Positions 19,277-27,594 of a stretch of 64,000 bases of DNA are shown piece by piece; position 1 is the first letter of the stretch, and every line of letters begins with the position of its first letter. The notes under the pieces were generated by a model that worked only from the letters and a program-made list of their open reading frames with translations, was not told the DNA's origin and made no database searches. The translations under genes were made by a program, and so were the position numbers. The stretch is from an uncultured Bacteroidia bacterium (GTDB taxonomy: Bacteria; Bacteroidota; Bacteroidia; Bacteroidales; UBA932). The DNA lies in contig CACWOZ010000003.1 of the NCBI GenBank assembly GCA_902762655.1, forward strand, positions 147,774 to 211,773, read 5' to 3'.

Positions 19277-19915
19277 ATGAAAAAGCTGCTGCCGCTCATA
19301 CTCGTCCTTTTCTTGTTCGGATGTGATAATAAGAAACAAGAGGTAGTTCCGCACATTTACGATGCGATTTTTATAGGGGATTCAATAACGGCCAACTGGG
19401 TCAAGGAATCCAAAGGCCACCCCGATTTCTTCAAGGAGAATAATTTTCTCGGTCTGGGCTTTTCCGGAAAGACGTCCGCTTATTTGAAAACCGTTTTCAA
19501 TGCCGGCGTGACGAAGAAGCGTCCCCAACAGGCAGTTATCCTTTGCGGTACAAATGATATAGCGCAGAACGACGGGGTATATGTCTCCAACGAGGAGATA
19601 CGGGACAACATCGCCTGGATGGCATCGGAAGCTGCTGCAAACGGAATCAAGGTTGTCTTGTGTTCAGTCCTTCCCAGCACGCATTTCTATTGGGCCACTT
19701 CCATTCATCCGGAAGATACAATCATCCAGCTCAACGTGCTGATCAAGGAACTTGCCGCGCAGAAGGGCTATGCGTATGTCGATTACCATTCGGCCCTGGC
19801 CGATTCAAAGAAAGGCATGCCTTCGCAGTATTCTTCCGACGGCTGCCATCCCAACCAGGATGGCTATACGGTCATGGAAAACCTGATTCTGCCGGTACTC
19901 CGTAGTCAAAAATAA
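19277..19915 (+). CDS. SGNH/GDSL-family hydrolase, lipoprotein
   Basis: 212 residues with a lipoprotein signal (MKKLLPLILV, lipobox LFGC, Cys16). SGNH blocks are present: GDSI (Ser36), GLGFSGKT, CGTND, and DGCHPN with the catalytic Asp/His near the C-terminus. These enzymes are esterases, often acetylesterases acting on glycans. It closes the polysaccharide locus, 14 bases after the SASA-type esterase, giving two esterases in tandem. This suggests a heavily acylated substrate. Confidence 0.85.
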   Translation: MKKLLPLILVLFLFGCDNKKQEVVPHIYDAIFIGDSITANWVKESKGHPDFFKENNFLGLGFSGKTSAYLKTVFNAGVTKKRPQQAVILCGTNDIAQNDGVYVSNEEIRDNIAWMASEAAANGIKVVLCSVLPSTHFYWATSIHPEDTIIQLNVLIKELAAQKGYAYVDYHSALADSKKGMPSQYSSDGCHPNQDGYTVMENLILPVLRSQK

Positions 19916-19941
19916 AGACCAGCCCGATTTGGACTGGTCTT
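19915..19941. terminator. Bidirectional terminator between the SGNH gene and rpsU
   Basis: Stem AAGACCAG / CTGGTCTT with an 11-base loop. On the minus strand the stem is followed by TATTTTTG, so it works best for rpsU; on the plus strand it closes the polysaccharide locus. The first stem base overlaps the last base of the SGNH stop codon. Confidence 0.75.
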
Positions 19942-19966
19942 ACAGATTTCTAAAAAAGGGGAGATT

Positions 19967-20161
19967 CTACTGATCTTCCTCGAGACGGAGATGCTGCACA
20001 TAGATGGCCTTCTCCTTTGCGAGACGCTTCAGGACTGAGGGCTTCTTGAACTCCTTGCGGGCGCGCATTTCGCGCACAGCACCGGTCTTTTCGAATTTGC
20101 GCTTGAATTTCTTCAGGGCCCTTTCGATGTTCTCACCGTCTTTTACAGGTACTATAATCAT
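19967..20161 (-). CDS. rpsU: Ribosomal protein bS21
   Basis: 64 residues starting MIIVPVKDGENIERALKKFK, basic throughout (KKFKRKFEKTG, RKEFKKPSVLKR), matching bS21 of Bacteroidota in length and sequence. bS21 binds the 30S platform next to the anti-Shine-Dalgarno end of 16S rRNA. Unlike almost every other gene in the window it has a perfect extended Shine-Dalgarno sequence in front. It has its own promoter, which overlaps the 3' end of the Sir2 gene, and its own terminator. Confidence 0.95.
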   Translation of the reverse strand: MIIVPVKDGENIERALKKFKRKFEKTGAVREMRARKEFKKPSVLKRLAKEKAIYVQHLRLEEDQ

Positions 20162-20167
20162 TTAAAA

Positions 20168-20180
20168 ATCACCTCCTTTT
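20168..20180 (-). promoter_or_regulatory. Extended Shine-Dalgarno site of rpsU
   Basis: The minus strand reads AAAAGGAGGTGAT, 6 bases before the ATG. This is complementary to essentially the whole 3' tail of 16S rRNA. Bacteroidota genes normally lack such sites. For bS21 of this phylum, published structural and genetic work on Flavobacterium describes anti-SD sequestration by bS21/bS18/bS6 and a role in rpsU control, which this site would fit. Confidence 0.85.
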
Positions 20181-20194
20181 CGATTTAGCGGGTG

Positions 20195-20224
20195 CAAAGG
20201 TAGAAAAATTTTCTGAAACTACAA
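20195..20224 (-). promoter_or_regulatory. Promoter of rpsU
   Basis: On the minus strand TTG (complement of 20222-20224), 19 bases, then TACCTTTG (complement of 20195-20202), matching the Bacteroidota consensus. The -33 element lies inside the last codons of the Sir2 gene. The predicted leader is about 25 bases and holds the Shine-Dalgarno site. Confidence 0.7.
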
Positions 20225-20920
20225 CATCTGCACAAAATCTTTCATCCCTTCGGTAGCAACTTTGCGGATGTGGTGTATGCGTTTGTCCCACAAGGGCACA
20301 TCTGCGGGGTCTATGATGTAGATAGGCGCTTCCGGGGAGGCGTATCTATACAGCCCTGCGGCGGGATAGACCTGTAGCGAAGTGCCCACAATCAGCACTA
20401 TATCCGCCTTCGAAACCAGTTCTATGGCTTGCTCCATCTTGGGAACCGCTTCGCCGAAAAACACTATGTGCGGGCGCAGCTGCACTCCGTTCGGGGCCTT
20501 GTCGCCCAGGTGAACGGCGTCGTATCCTACGTCGAAGACCTGCTTCTCGCTGAAACCGTCCTCATCGTTATAACAATTCTCCGGCCTCACCTTGGTGGCT
20601 TCCCCGTGCAGGTGCACCACGTGGGTGCTGCCGGCACGCTCGTGCAGATTGTCTACATTCTGAGTGATCACATCCACTATGTAATCCTTCTCCAGGCCCG
20701 CGATCGCCCGGTGGGCGTCATTAGGCTTGGCACTGCGAAGGTGCTCCCGCTGCATATTGTAGAACTCCAGGACTTTAGAACGGTTGCGGTACCATCCTTC
20801 GATGGAAGCGACCTCCATAGGGTCGTAATTGTCCCAGAGTCCGCCGTTGTCGCGGTAGGTCCCGAGCCCGGACTCGGCGCTGACGCCCGCTCCGGTAAGA
20901 ACTGCTATTCTCTTTTTCAT
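20219..20920 (-). CDS. cobB: Sir2-family NAD-dependent protein deacylase
   Basis: 233 residues. It shows GAGVSAESGLGTYRD (NAD binding), TQNVDNLHE (residues 86-94), the catalytic His105 in HLHGE, and VGTSLQVYPAAGL. The two Cys-x2-Cys pairs that bind zinc in most sirtuins are absent: between the catalytic His and RPHIVFFGE only one Cys remains. Zinc-free members of this class are, as far as I recall, common in Bacteroidota. The likely reaction is removal of acyl groups from lysine with NAD consumption. The start overlaps the stop of the upstream ATPase gene by 4 bases, so the pair is translationally coupled. Confidence 0.9.
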   Translation of the reverse strand: MKKRIAVLTGAGVSAESGLGTYRDNGGLWDNYDPMEVASIEGWYRNRSKVLEFYNMQREHLRSAKPNDAHRAIAGLEKDYIVDVITQNVDNLHERAGSTHVVHLHGEATKVRPENCYNDEDGFSEKQVFDVGYDAVHLGDKAPNGVQLRPHIVFFGEAVPKMEQAIELVSKADIVLIVGTSLQVYPAAGLYRYASPEAPIYIIDPADVPLWDKRIHHIRKVATEGMKDFVQML

Positions 20921-22065
20921 TCGTCTTTCATCTTGAAGAAATATTTCCTGAGCCAGTATTCGAACAGGGGGTCCAGCACCACCGGATCGTCATTCTCGTT
21001 GAAGGTGATGATTTCCTTTTTGCAAAGGGCGTCCTTGAGCCTGCGCACGTTGGCGGAAGAGTGAAGATTATAACGCTCGATCACGTCCGATGAACTGAAA
21101 CGCTTGCATCCGTCCAGAGTGGCCTGCAGCAGCGATACCTGAAAGCCGGTCAGGTCCGAAACGAGGTCCTTGAAACGGGGCTCGTGTATCGATATCAGCA
21201 TGTCCAGGGCCTCCTGAAGGGTGGCGTCGGTGATGTAGCCCTTGGTGAGATGGTCGCATATGGATGCGAAGTGGTTGATATACCAGATGTTGTTCCGGAA
21301 CCGCTTGCACACGCTCATCATGAGGTCGCGGTCGATGACTTTGCCGCTCGTGAGGAATCCCCGCACTACGTGGTCGGTAATCTCCCGGGCCTCTATCTCA
21401 CCTATGCTGACGTGGTTGACGTGCCTGTGGAAGCAGACCTTCTCTTCGAAGAGATACTTCATCGCGTTGACCGCGGAGCCAAGGAAGATGAAGTTGCAGA
21501 GCGCGTTCTGGTTCGTCTTCACGACCTCCTCGAAAATCTTCATGAATTTCTCCCAGTTTTCGAGGAATGTGATATTCTGGAACTCTTCGAGTATCACGTA
21601 AATCTTTCGGCCTGTGATTGCGGCGAGGCGCCAGGGGAGGCATAGTATGGAGCGGATGTCGTTTTCGTCCACGCTCCAGTTGAGAGAGAGTATGGTGTCG
21701 CTGGCGGCGTACTGGGCCTGGTCGAATACGAAGTGGGTGTCCGGCAGGCAGCTCTGGACTATGCTTTGGAATTCATCCGGGGTGGTGGCTTCCGAGCGTA
21801 TGACTGCAGATCCGATGGCGAGCAGGAGGGCTTCCGTGCTGCGTATCTGCAGCATCGGCACCTCTGCGGTGCAGAAGTCTTTTCCGGAGATGCGCATGTT
21901 CAGGAAAGTCTGCTGCATCAACGACTTCTTGCCGGTTTTTGCCGGCTCGTAGATGGCGATGTTCTCGCCCTGTTCGAGCAGGTTGGCAATCACCGTCTGC
22001 TCGCTCCGGCGGCCTATGTTGCCCTTGCCTGTAACGGGCTTATAGTATATGAATGCGGTATCCAT
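20917..22065 (-). CDS. AAA-type ATPase of the ATPase_2 family, with altered nucleotide motifs
   Basis: 382 residues, related in layout to the ATPase at 12.2-13.3 kb. Walker A is EPAKTGKKSLM near residue 40; the Walker B position reads IYVILEEFQN, with Glu where the sister protein has Asp (VAIDEFQ). A C-terminal winged-helix-like part follows (SSDVIERYNLHSSANVRRLKDAL). It forms a two-gene operon with the Sir2 deacylase (ATGA overlap). Hydrolytic activity is uncertain. A defence role is conceivable because Sir2/ATPase pairs occur in phage defence, but this Sir2 looks like a plain deacylase, so I do not call it defence. Confidence 0.8.
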   Translation of the reverse strand: MDTAFIYYKPVTGKGNIGRRSEQTVIANLLEQGENIAIYEPAKTGKKSLMQQTFLNMRISGKDFCTAEVPMLQIRSTEALLLAIGSAVIRSEATTPDEFQSIVQSCLPDTHFVFDQAQYAASDTILSLNWSVDENDIRSILCLPWRLAAITGRKIYVILEEFQNITFLENWEKFMKIFEEVVKTNQNALCNFIFLGSAVNAMKYLFEEKVCFHRHVNHVSIGEIEAREITDHVVRGFLTSGKVIDRDLMMSVCKRFRNNIWYINHFASICDHLTKGYITDATLQEALDMLISIHEPRFKDLVSDLTGFQVSLLQATLDGCKRFSSSDVIERYNLHSSANVRRLKDALCKKEIITFNENDDPVVLDPLFEYWLRKYFFKMKDE

Positions 22066-22106
22066 TCCGTAACAACTTTGTTCTCAAGGCAAAAATAATA
22101 AATTAT

Positions 22107-22137
22107 TTTGCAGAATAACGAAAAATTGTTACTTTTG
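22107..22137 (+). promoter_or_regulatory. Promoter of the rplU operon
   Basis: TTTG at 22107-22110, a 19-base spacer, and TACTTTTG at 22130-22137, a full match to the Bacteroidota consensus. The leader that follows is ~90 bases long, unlike the short leaders elsewhere in the window. Confidence 0.8.
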
Positions 22138-22178
22138 CAGTCCGATTTTTCAGAAGACTGTCGAGCCACGTATTAAGA

Positions 22179-22196
22179 GTTGCTCCCGAGAGCAAC
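22179..22196 (+). promoter_or_regulatory. Hairpin in the rplU leader
   Basis: Perfect 7-bp stem GTTGCTC / GAGCAAC closed by CCGA, in the 5' leader about 37 bases before the rplU start. The gene codes for bL21 and leads an operon; a protein-binding autoregulatory leader is a plausible role. The rest of 22066-22232 holds the promoter and no gene. Confidence 0.5.
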
Positions 22197-22232
22197 CGCT
22201 TGCAGCCAAAACTTTAAAAAGTTTTTTGTTTT

Positions 22233-22544
22233 ATGTACGCAATTGTAGACATTGCAGGCAGCCAGTTCAAGGTTGAGGCCGGAAACGAGATTTTCGTCCC
22301 CCGCCTTCCTCAGGCCAAAGATTCAGAAGTAGAGTTTGACAAAGTGCTCCTCGTCGATGTCGAGGGCAAGGTCAAGGTCGGTGCTCCCTACGTTAAAGGC
22401 GCAGTTGTCAAGGCAACCGTGATCGCAGACGATGTAAAGGCAGACAAGGTTCTCGTGTTCAAGAAGATCCGTCGCAAGGGCTTCCAGACACTGAACGGCC
22501 ATCGTCAGAAACTTACCAAGATCAAAATTAACGAAATCGCTTAA
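22233..22544 (+). CDS. rplU: Ribosomal protein bL21
   Basis: 103 residues, typical length, starting [20 protein letters not shown] and ending in the conserved [23 protein letters not shown]. Component of the 50S subunit binding 23S rRNA. It is first in the rplU-rpmA-serS-ruvC operon and has the clear upstream promoter and hairpin leader. The gap to rpmA is 5 bases. Confidence 0.97.
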   Translation: MYAIVDIAGSQFKVEAGNEIFVPRLPQAKDSEVEFDKVLLVDVEGKVKVGAPYVKGAVVKATVIADDVKADKVLVFKKIRRKGFQTLNGHRQKLTKIKINEIA

Positions 22545-22549
22545 GTATT

Positions 22550-22810
22550 ATGGCACACAAAAAAGGTCAATCAAGTTCCAAGAACGGTCGTGAGTCGCAT
22601 AGCAAACGTCTCGGCCTCAAGAAGTTCGGCGGCGAGGTCGTTAAGGCCGGCAACATTATCGTACGCCAGCGCGGCACCGTGCACAATCCCGACAAGAACG
22701 TCGGCATGGGCAAGGACCACACTCTTTATGCTCTTGTAGACGGAACCGTCAAGTTCTCACGCAAGAGAGAAGATAAATCCTACGTTTCAGTAATTCCTTT
22801 TGAGAATTAA
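22550..22810 (+). CDS. rpmA: Ribosomal protein bL27
   Basis: 86 residues starting [20 protein letters not shown], the standard bL27 N-terminus whose tail reaches the peptidyl-transferase centre. [12 protein letters not shown] and the VKFSRKR part match the family. The N-terminus starts directly at the mature MAHKKG, so no processed extension of the Firmicutes kind is present. Three bases separate it from serS. Confidence 0.97.
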   Translation: MAHKKGQSSSKNGRESHSKRLGLKKFGGEVVKAGNIIVRQRGTVHNPDKNVGMGKDHTLYALVDGTVKFSRKREDKSYVSVIPFEN

Positions 22811-22813
22811 CAA

Positions 22814-24085
22814 ATGCTTACACTGAAATCGCTTCGTGATGACCCTCAGGCAGTTATCGACCGCTTGAGGGTTAAAAATTTCGACGCAAAGCCAATAGTC
22901 GAAAAAGTGCTTGAACTCGATGAGAAGCGACGCGCCCTCCAGGTGGAGAGCGACGCGCTGCTCGCTGAGCAGAAAAAGAAGGCTGCCGAGATCGGCGGCC
23001 TGATGAAGCAGGGCCTCAAGGATGCCGCCGAAGCTGCCAAGGCAGCAGTGGCAGTCCTTAAGCAGAAGAGCGCAGACCTCCTCGCGCAGGGTGAGAAGGT
23101 TGCATCTGAACTCGAGAACCAGCTCGTGCTCCTGCCCAACACTCCATGCAAACTCGTTCCCGAAGGAAAGGACGCTTCCGATAACCTTGTCGTTAAGGAA
23201 GGCGGCCCTGAGGTCAAGCTCCCCGAAGGAGCTCTCCCTCACTGGGAACTTGCCAAGAAATACGACATCATCGACTTCGACCTGGGAGTGAAGATCACCG
23301 GTGCAGGATTCCCTGTTTATAAAGGAAAGGGCGCACGCCTCCAGAGGGCTCTCATCAACTTCTTCCTCGATGAGAACACCAAGGCCGGATATCAGGAGAC
23401 CGAACCTCCCGTGGTGGTGAACGCAGCTTCCGGTTTCGGCACAGGACAGCTCCCGGACAAGGAGGCCCAGATGTACTATGTGGGTCTGGATAATTTCTAT
23501 CTTGTTCCTACCGCAGAAGTGCCTGTAACCAATATCTTCCGCGATGTTATCCTGAATAACGACCAGCTCCCGCAGAAGTTGACCGCCTACACTCCCTGCT
23601 TCCGCCGCGAGGCCGGATCCTACGGCAAGGACGTGCGCGGACTCAACCGCCTGCATCAGTTCGACAAAGTCGAAATCGTGCGCGTAGAGAAGCCCGAAGA
23701 TTCCTACAAGGCCCTCGACGAGATGGTTGCCCATGTAGAAGGTCTCGTGCAGAAACTCGGCCTCAAGTATCATATCCTGAGGCTCTGCGGCGGCGATATG
23801 TCCTTCACTTCCGCAATCACCTACGATTTCGAACTCTGGAGTGCCGCACAGGGCCGCTGGCTGGAGATATCGTCGGTATCCAACTTCGAGTCTTTCCAGG
23901 CGAACAGGTTGCATCTCCGCTATCGCGATGAGAACGGCAAGACCCAGCTTGCGCACACTCTCAACGGTTCTTCCCTTGCGCTCCCGCGCGTTGTGGCCGC
24001 CCTCCTCGAGGACAATCAGACCCCGGAAGGAATCGTAATCCCCGAAGTACTGCGTCCCTACACAGGCTTCGACATAATTGACTAG
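22814..24085 (+). CDS. serS: Serine-tRNA ligase
   Basis: 423 residues. The N-terminal helical arm (residues ~25-105, Ala/Lys/Glu-rich coiled coil) is followed by the class II core: GTGQLPDKEAQMYY, TAEVPVTNIF (motif around the serine site), PCFRREAGSYGKDVRGLNRLHQF (motif 2) and NGSSLALPRVVAALLEDNQ (motif 3). It charges tRNA-Ser. Its 3' end overlaps the start of ruvC by 8 bases. Confidence 0.97.
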   Translation: MLTLKSLRDDPQAVIDRLRVKNFDAKPIVEKVLELDEKRRALQVESDALLAEQKKKAAEIGGLMKQGLKDAAEAAKAAVAVLKQKSADLLAQGEKVASELENQLVLLPNTPCKLVPEGKDASDNLVVKEGGPEVKLPEGALPHWELAKKYDIIDFDLGVKITGAGFPVYKGKGARLQRALINFFLDENTKAGYQETEPPVVVNAASGFGTGQLPDKEAQMYYVGLDNFYLVPTAEVPVTNIFRDVILNNDQLPQKLTAYTPCFRREAGSYGKDVRGLNRLHQFDKVEIVRVEKPEDSYKALDEMVAHVEGLVQKLGLKYHILRLCGGDMSFTSAITYDFELWSAAQGRWLEISSVSNFESFQANRLHLRYRDENGKTQLAHTLNGSSLALPRVVAALLEDNQTPEGIVIPEVLRPYTGFDIID

Positions 24086-24641
24086 CGCACGCACTATACT
24101 AGGCATCGATCCCGGAACCAATATCCTTGGTTTCGGGATTATCCGTGTCGATGAGGCAGGGCGTCCGTCCTATGTGGACATGGGTGTCCTGGATTTACGC
24201 AAGATAGCTGACCCTTACGACAAGTTGGAATGCATCCACACCAAGGTGTCCGCCCTCTGCGAACTGCATCATCCCACCGACATGGCCATAGAATCTCCTT
24301 TCTACGGCAAGAACGCCCAGGTTATCCTGAAACTCGGACGGGCGCAGGGGAGTGCGATGATTGCGGCCATCTCCCATGGTGTGAGCGTGTGCGAATATGC
24401 CCCCCGCAAGGCCAAGATGGTCATTTGCGGCAATGGCGCCGCTTCGAAGGAGCAGGTCGCTCTCATGGTGGAACGCACGCTGGGCATCAACATAGAGAGC
24501 AAGTATCTCGATGCTACGGACGCTCTCGCCATCGCAATGTGCCACTACTACCAGCTCAAGAGCCCTCTGACAGCTTCTGGAAAGGAGGGCGCATCTTCCT
24601 GGGAAAAATTTATTTCCCAGAATCCGGACAGGGTGAAATAA
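24078..24641 (+). CDS. ruvC: Holliday junction resolvase RuvC
   Basis: 187 residues from a TTG start that overlaps the serS stop. The acidic catalytic set is present: Asp11 in LGIDPGTN, Glu in AIESPFYGKN, and the DATDALAIAMCH block. RuvC cuts four-way junctions handed over by RuvAB. The overlap implies coupling to serS. The ~20-residue tail after CHYYQLKS is less conserved. Confidence 0.93.
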   Translation: MTSARTILGIDPGTNILGFGIIRVDEAGRPSYVDMGVLDLRKIADPYDKLECIHTKVSALCELHHPTDMAIESPFYGKNAQVILKLGRAQGSAMIAAISHGVSVCEYAPRKAKMVICGNGAASKEQVALMVERTLGINIESKYLDATDALAIAMCHYYQLKSPLTASGKEGASSWEKFISQNPDRVK

Positions 24642-24674
24642 ACCTAACATGCGCGTTTGCGTCCAACCTCCTAT

Positions 24675-27590
24675 ATGAAGAAGTCTCTCAAAGTGATTTT
24701 CCTGCTTTCCGGCATGCTCGCATGCGCCGGAGTGGCAGCCCAGAATAGAGTTACAGCGGTGCTGCTGGACTCTTCCAATGGCGACGCGGTAACTTTTGCA
24801 ACGGTATCCCTTACCCGTGACGGTGCAAAGAAACCCGATTACTACAACCTGTCTACCGACAGCGGCGAAGTGTCTATCTCCAAGGTAAAGCACGGGAACT
24901 ACACCTTCCGGGCCGAGCTTCTTGGCTACAAGGCTTTCGAAAAGACTATCAAGGTAGAAGGTAATCTCGATCTGGGCAAGATCGGGATGGATCCCGACCG
25001 CGAGATGCTGGATGCAGCCAGTGTTTCGGCCGTAGGCAATCCTATCGTAGTCAAGAAAGACACACTCGAGTATAATGCCAATTCGTTCAAGACCACCGAG
25101 AACGACATGCTGGAAGACCTGCTCAAGAAACTCCCCGGCGTGGAGGTGAGCGAGAACGGATCCATCACCGTAAACGGCGAGACAATCACCAAGATTACCA
25201 TCGACGGCAAGACCTTCTTCCTCGACGACCCCCAATTGGCATCGAAGAACATCCCCGCCAAGATTATCAACAAACTCAAGGTCATCAACAAGAAGAGTGA
25301 GCAGGCGGAGTTCACAGGTATCGATGACGGTGAGGAAGAGAAAGTTATCGACCTGGACATAAAGCCCGGAATGATGAAGGGCGCGTTCGGCAACATTATG
25401 GCAGGGGCCGGCCGTGATATCCCAGTCGATAATGCCATCGATCCTGACTTGCGCTATCAGGGCGCCGCTTTCCTTGGCAGTTTCACAAAGGAGAGGCAAC
25501 TAAGCCTGGTCCTGAACGGCAACAACACCAACAACCGCGGATTCAACGACCTCGCAGGCTCGATGATGGGTAATATGCGTAGCGGAGGAATGGGCGGCGG
25601 CCAGGGTGGCTGGGGAGGCAACAACGGCATCACCACTTCCTACATGGCAGGTGCAAACGGAGCGTGGACACTGTTCGACGGCAACATGGACCTCAGTTCC
25701 AATTACCTCTATAATCATACGGGCAAGGATGTTATCGAGAGCAGTGACAAGACTACTTATGTAAACGACGATTACAACCTGATCGACCGTTCAGAAGGTT
25801 CCAGCATCACTCATACCAACGGGCACCGCATCGGCATCCGTCTGGACCATAAGTTCAGTCCCAATACTTCCATACTCTTTGAACCCCGCATCAATTTCGG
25901 TGGTGGAGATTACACTCAGCGTAACGAGACATCGCGCTACGCCGACTCCCTGTCGAAGAGCGGCACCGACCTTCTCACCAACTCCGACAATCTCCAGTCC
26001 GGCAGCAACAAGAATGTAAGCACAAGTGGATTCATGCTGTTCCGCCAGCGTCTTGGCATACCTGGCAGGACACTCACGGTGATGGGCCGTTACTCGTTCA
26101 GCAACAACGACTTGAACTCCATTAATCTCTCCAATACCAATACATTAGGTGTCAATACCAAAATAGACCAGGACATTAAGTCGAACCAGAAGAGCAGCTC
26201 CCTTATGGGACGTGTCACATTCACCGAGCCTCTTGGCAATAACTTATACGTAGAGGCCAACTACAGTTACTCCTGGTCGAAGTCTTCTTCCGAAAAAGAT
26301 ACATGGGATAATGTGACAAATTCCAAGTCCTATGTTTATTCCAATGAGATAGAGAACGAGTCCCATAATCAGGAAATAGGTGTGAACGTTATGTATCAGA
26401 AGGAGAAGTCCCGCGCCCAGGTGGGATTTGCGGCCATGCCTACCGACACCTACAACAGTACCACTCGCTACAACTCCCTGACCGGGGAATGGAAACCCAT
26501 GGAATACAAGGACTTCCGATGGAAGTACTCTCCCCGTGTAATGCTCTGGTGGGAGTTCAACGAGAATGCCAACGCCCGCCTGTTCTACCGCGGCAATTCC
26601 TCGCAGCCATCCACCCGGCAGTTGATGCCGGTCCCGGACAATTCCGATCCTTTGAACGTCAGTTTCGGTAACCCCGAACTCACTCCTTATTTTTCGCACA
26701 ACCTCCGCGGCGACATACGCTACAATAACAAGAAGAATTTCACATCCTTCAACATAAACTTCAACGGGGAATATGTGCAGAATCCCATCGTGAGCCTGAC
26801 CTGGTACGATAACGGCTCGGCATACTCCATGCCTTTCAACGGTCCGGACAACATGAACGCAGGCATGAACGGATTCGTGAACATCCCTATCGCCAAGTCC
26901 AATTTCTCCGTTTCTAACTTCGCGCGGGTAAATTGGAGCAAGTCTTCATCCTACGTGGGAGAGAACATAGACATGGCGACCTATACCACAGGAGGTGATT
27001 ACTACGCGTTCATGGATGAGTTGATTTCCAATTGGAAGAAGGATGCCTGGTTCGAGGAGCATATCAATGTCAACACGATCCGTTCCCTTGGTGTGACGGA
27101 GCGTTTCCGCATGACCTACCGTTCGGATAATCTGGAACTTACCGCATCTGCCCGTACCAGAATGAACAAGAGTTGGTACACCATCCGCGATTCCAAGACA
27201 ACAACCTTCAACAATCAGGTGCGCCTCACCGCGAACTGGACCTGGGACGCCCCAGGCATAACCATGAAGGCGGAGGGTAACTACAACTGGTACAATGGCT
27301 ACAGCACCGCCCAGCCCGAGGAGTATGTGCTCAATGCGGAAATCCAGAAACTCCTGTTCAAGAAGAAGATGACTCTGGCACTCAAGGGCTACGACATCCT
27401 TGGACATGCCAAGAATCTTACGGTAACCGATGCCTCGAACTACCATAGCGAAGTCGTGAACAACACTCTCGGTCGTTATATCATCCTTTCGCTGACTTAC
27501 CGTTTCGGTACCTTCGACCGCAGTCAGATGCGCGGCCCTGGCGGACGCAGACCAGGTGGCCCCGGCGGTATGGGAGGCCCACACAGATAG
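24675..27590 (+). CDS. Outer-membrane beta-barrel protein, TonB-receptor-like with carboxypeptidase-regulatory-like domain
   Basis: 971 residues from the ATG at 24675, which gives a clean signal peptide (MKKSLKVIFLLSGMLACAGVAAQ). Residues ~22-105 are a CarboxypepD_reg-like beta-sandwich (SNGDAVTFATVSLTRDG..GYKAFEK). Residues ~120-220 form a plug-like part (MLEDLLKKLPGVEVSENGSI), then a long beta-barrel of the OMP_b-brl_3 type. Two Gly/Met-rich stretches stand out: a loop near residue 300 (MRSGGMGGGQGGWGGNNG) and the extreme C-terminus (GPGGRRPGGPGGMGGPHR). The usual TonB-receptor end in an aromatic residue is displaced by this tail. Ligand unknown. Confidence 0.85.
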   Translation: MKKSLKVIFLLSGMLACAGVAAQNRVTAVLLDSSNGDAVTFATVSLTRDGAKKPDYYNLSTDSGEVSISKVKHGNYTFRAELLGYKAFEKTIKVEGNLDLGKIGMDPDREMLDAASVSAVGNPIVVKKDTLEYNANSFKTTENDMLEDLLKKLPGVEVSENGSITVNGETITKITIDGKTFFLDDPQLASKNIPAKIINKLKVINKKSEQAEFTGIDDGEEEKVIDLDIKPGMMKGAFGNIMAGAGRDIPVDNAIDPDLRYQGAAFLGSFTKERQLSLVLNGNNTNNRGFNDLAGSMMGNMRSGGMGGGQGGWGGNNGITTSYMAGANGAWTLFDGNMDLSSNYLYNHTGKDVIESSDKTTYVNDDYNLIDRSEGSSITHTNGHRIGIRLDHKFSPNTSILFEPRINFGGGDYTQRNETSRYADSLSKSGTDLLTNSDNLQSGSNKNVSTSGFMLFRQRLGIPGRTLTVMGRYSFSNNDLNSINLSNTNTLGVNTKIDQDIKSNQKSSSLMGRVTFTEPLGNNLYVEANYSYSWSKSSSEKDTWDNVTNSKSYVYSNEIENESHNQEIGVNVMYQKEKSRAQVGFAAMPTDTYNSTTRYNSLTGEWKPMEYKDFRWKYSPRVMLWWEFNENANARLFYRGNSSQPSTRQLMPVPDNSDPLNVSFGNPELTPYFSHNLRGDIRYNNKKNFTSFNINFNGEYVQNPIVSLTWYDNGSAYSMPFNGPDNMNAGMNGFVNIPIAKSNFSVSNFARVNWSKSSSYVGENIDMATYTTGGDYYAFMDELISNWKKDAWFEEHINVNTIRSLGVTERFRMTYRSDNLELTASARTRMNKSWYTIRDSKTTTFNNQVRLTANWTWDAPGITMKAEGNYNWYNGYSTAQPEEYVLNAEIQKLLFKKKMTLALKGYDILGHAKNLTVTDASNYHSEVVNNTLGRYIILSLTYRFGTFDRSQMRGPGGRRPGGPGGMGGPHR

Positions 27591-27594
27591 AAAA

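Noticed and set aside
20219-22065. Sir2 plus ATPase as a phage-defence system
   Set aside because: The Sir2 protein is a short CobB-like deacylase with no fused domains, the neighbours are housekeeping, and no other defence gene is near.
22787-24121. 444-codon open frame antisense to serS
   Set aside because: It mirrors the codon structure of serS on the other strand, has no recognisable domain, and serS is beyond doubt.
24195-25499. 434-codon frame antisense to ruvC and the barrel gene
   Set aside because: Spans two genes on the other strand; no start signal or promoter of its own.
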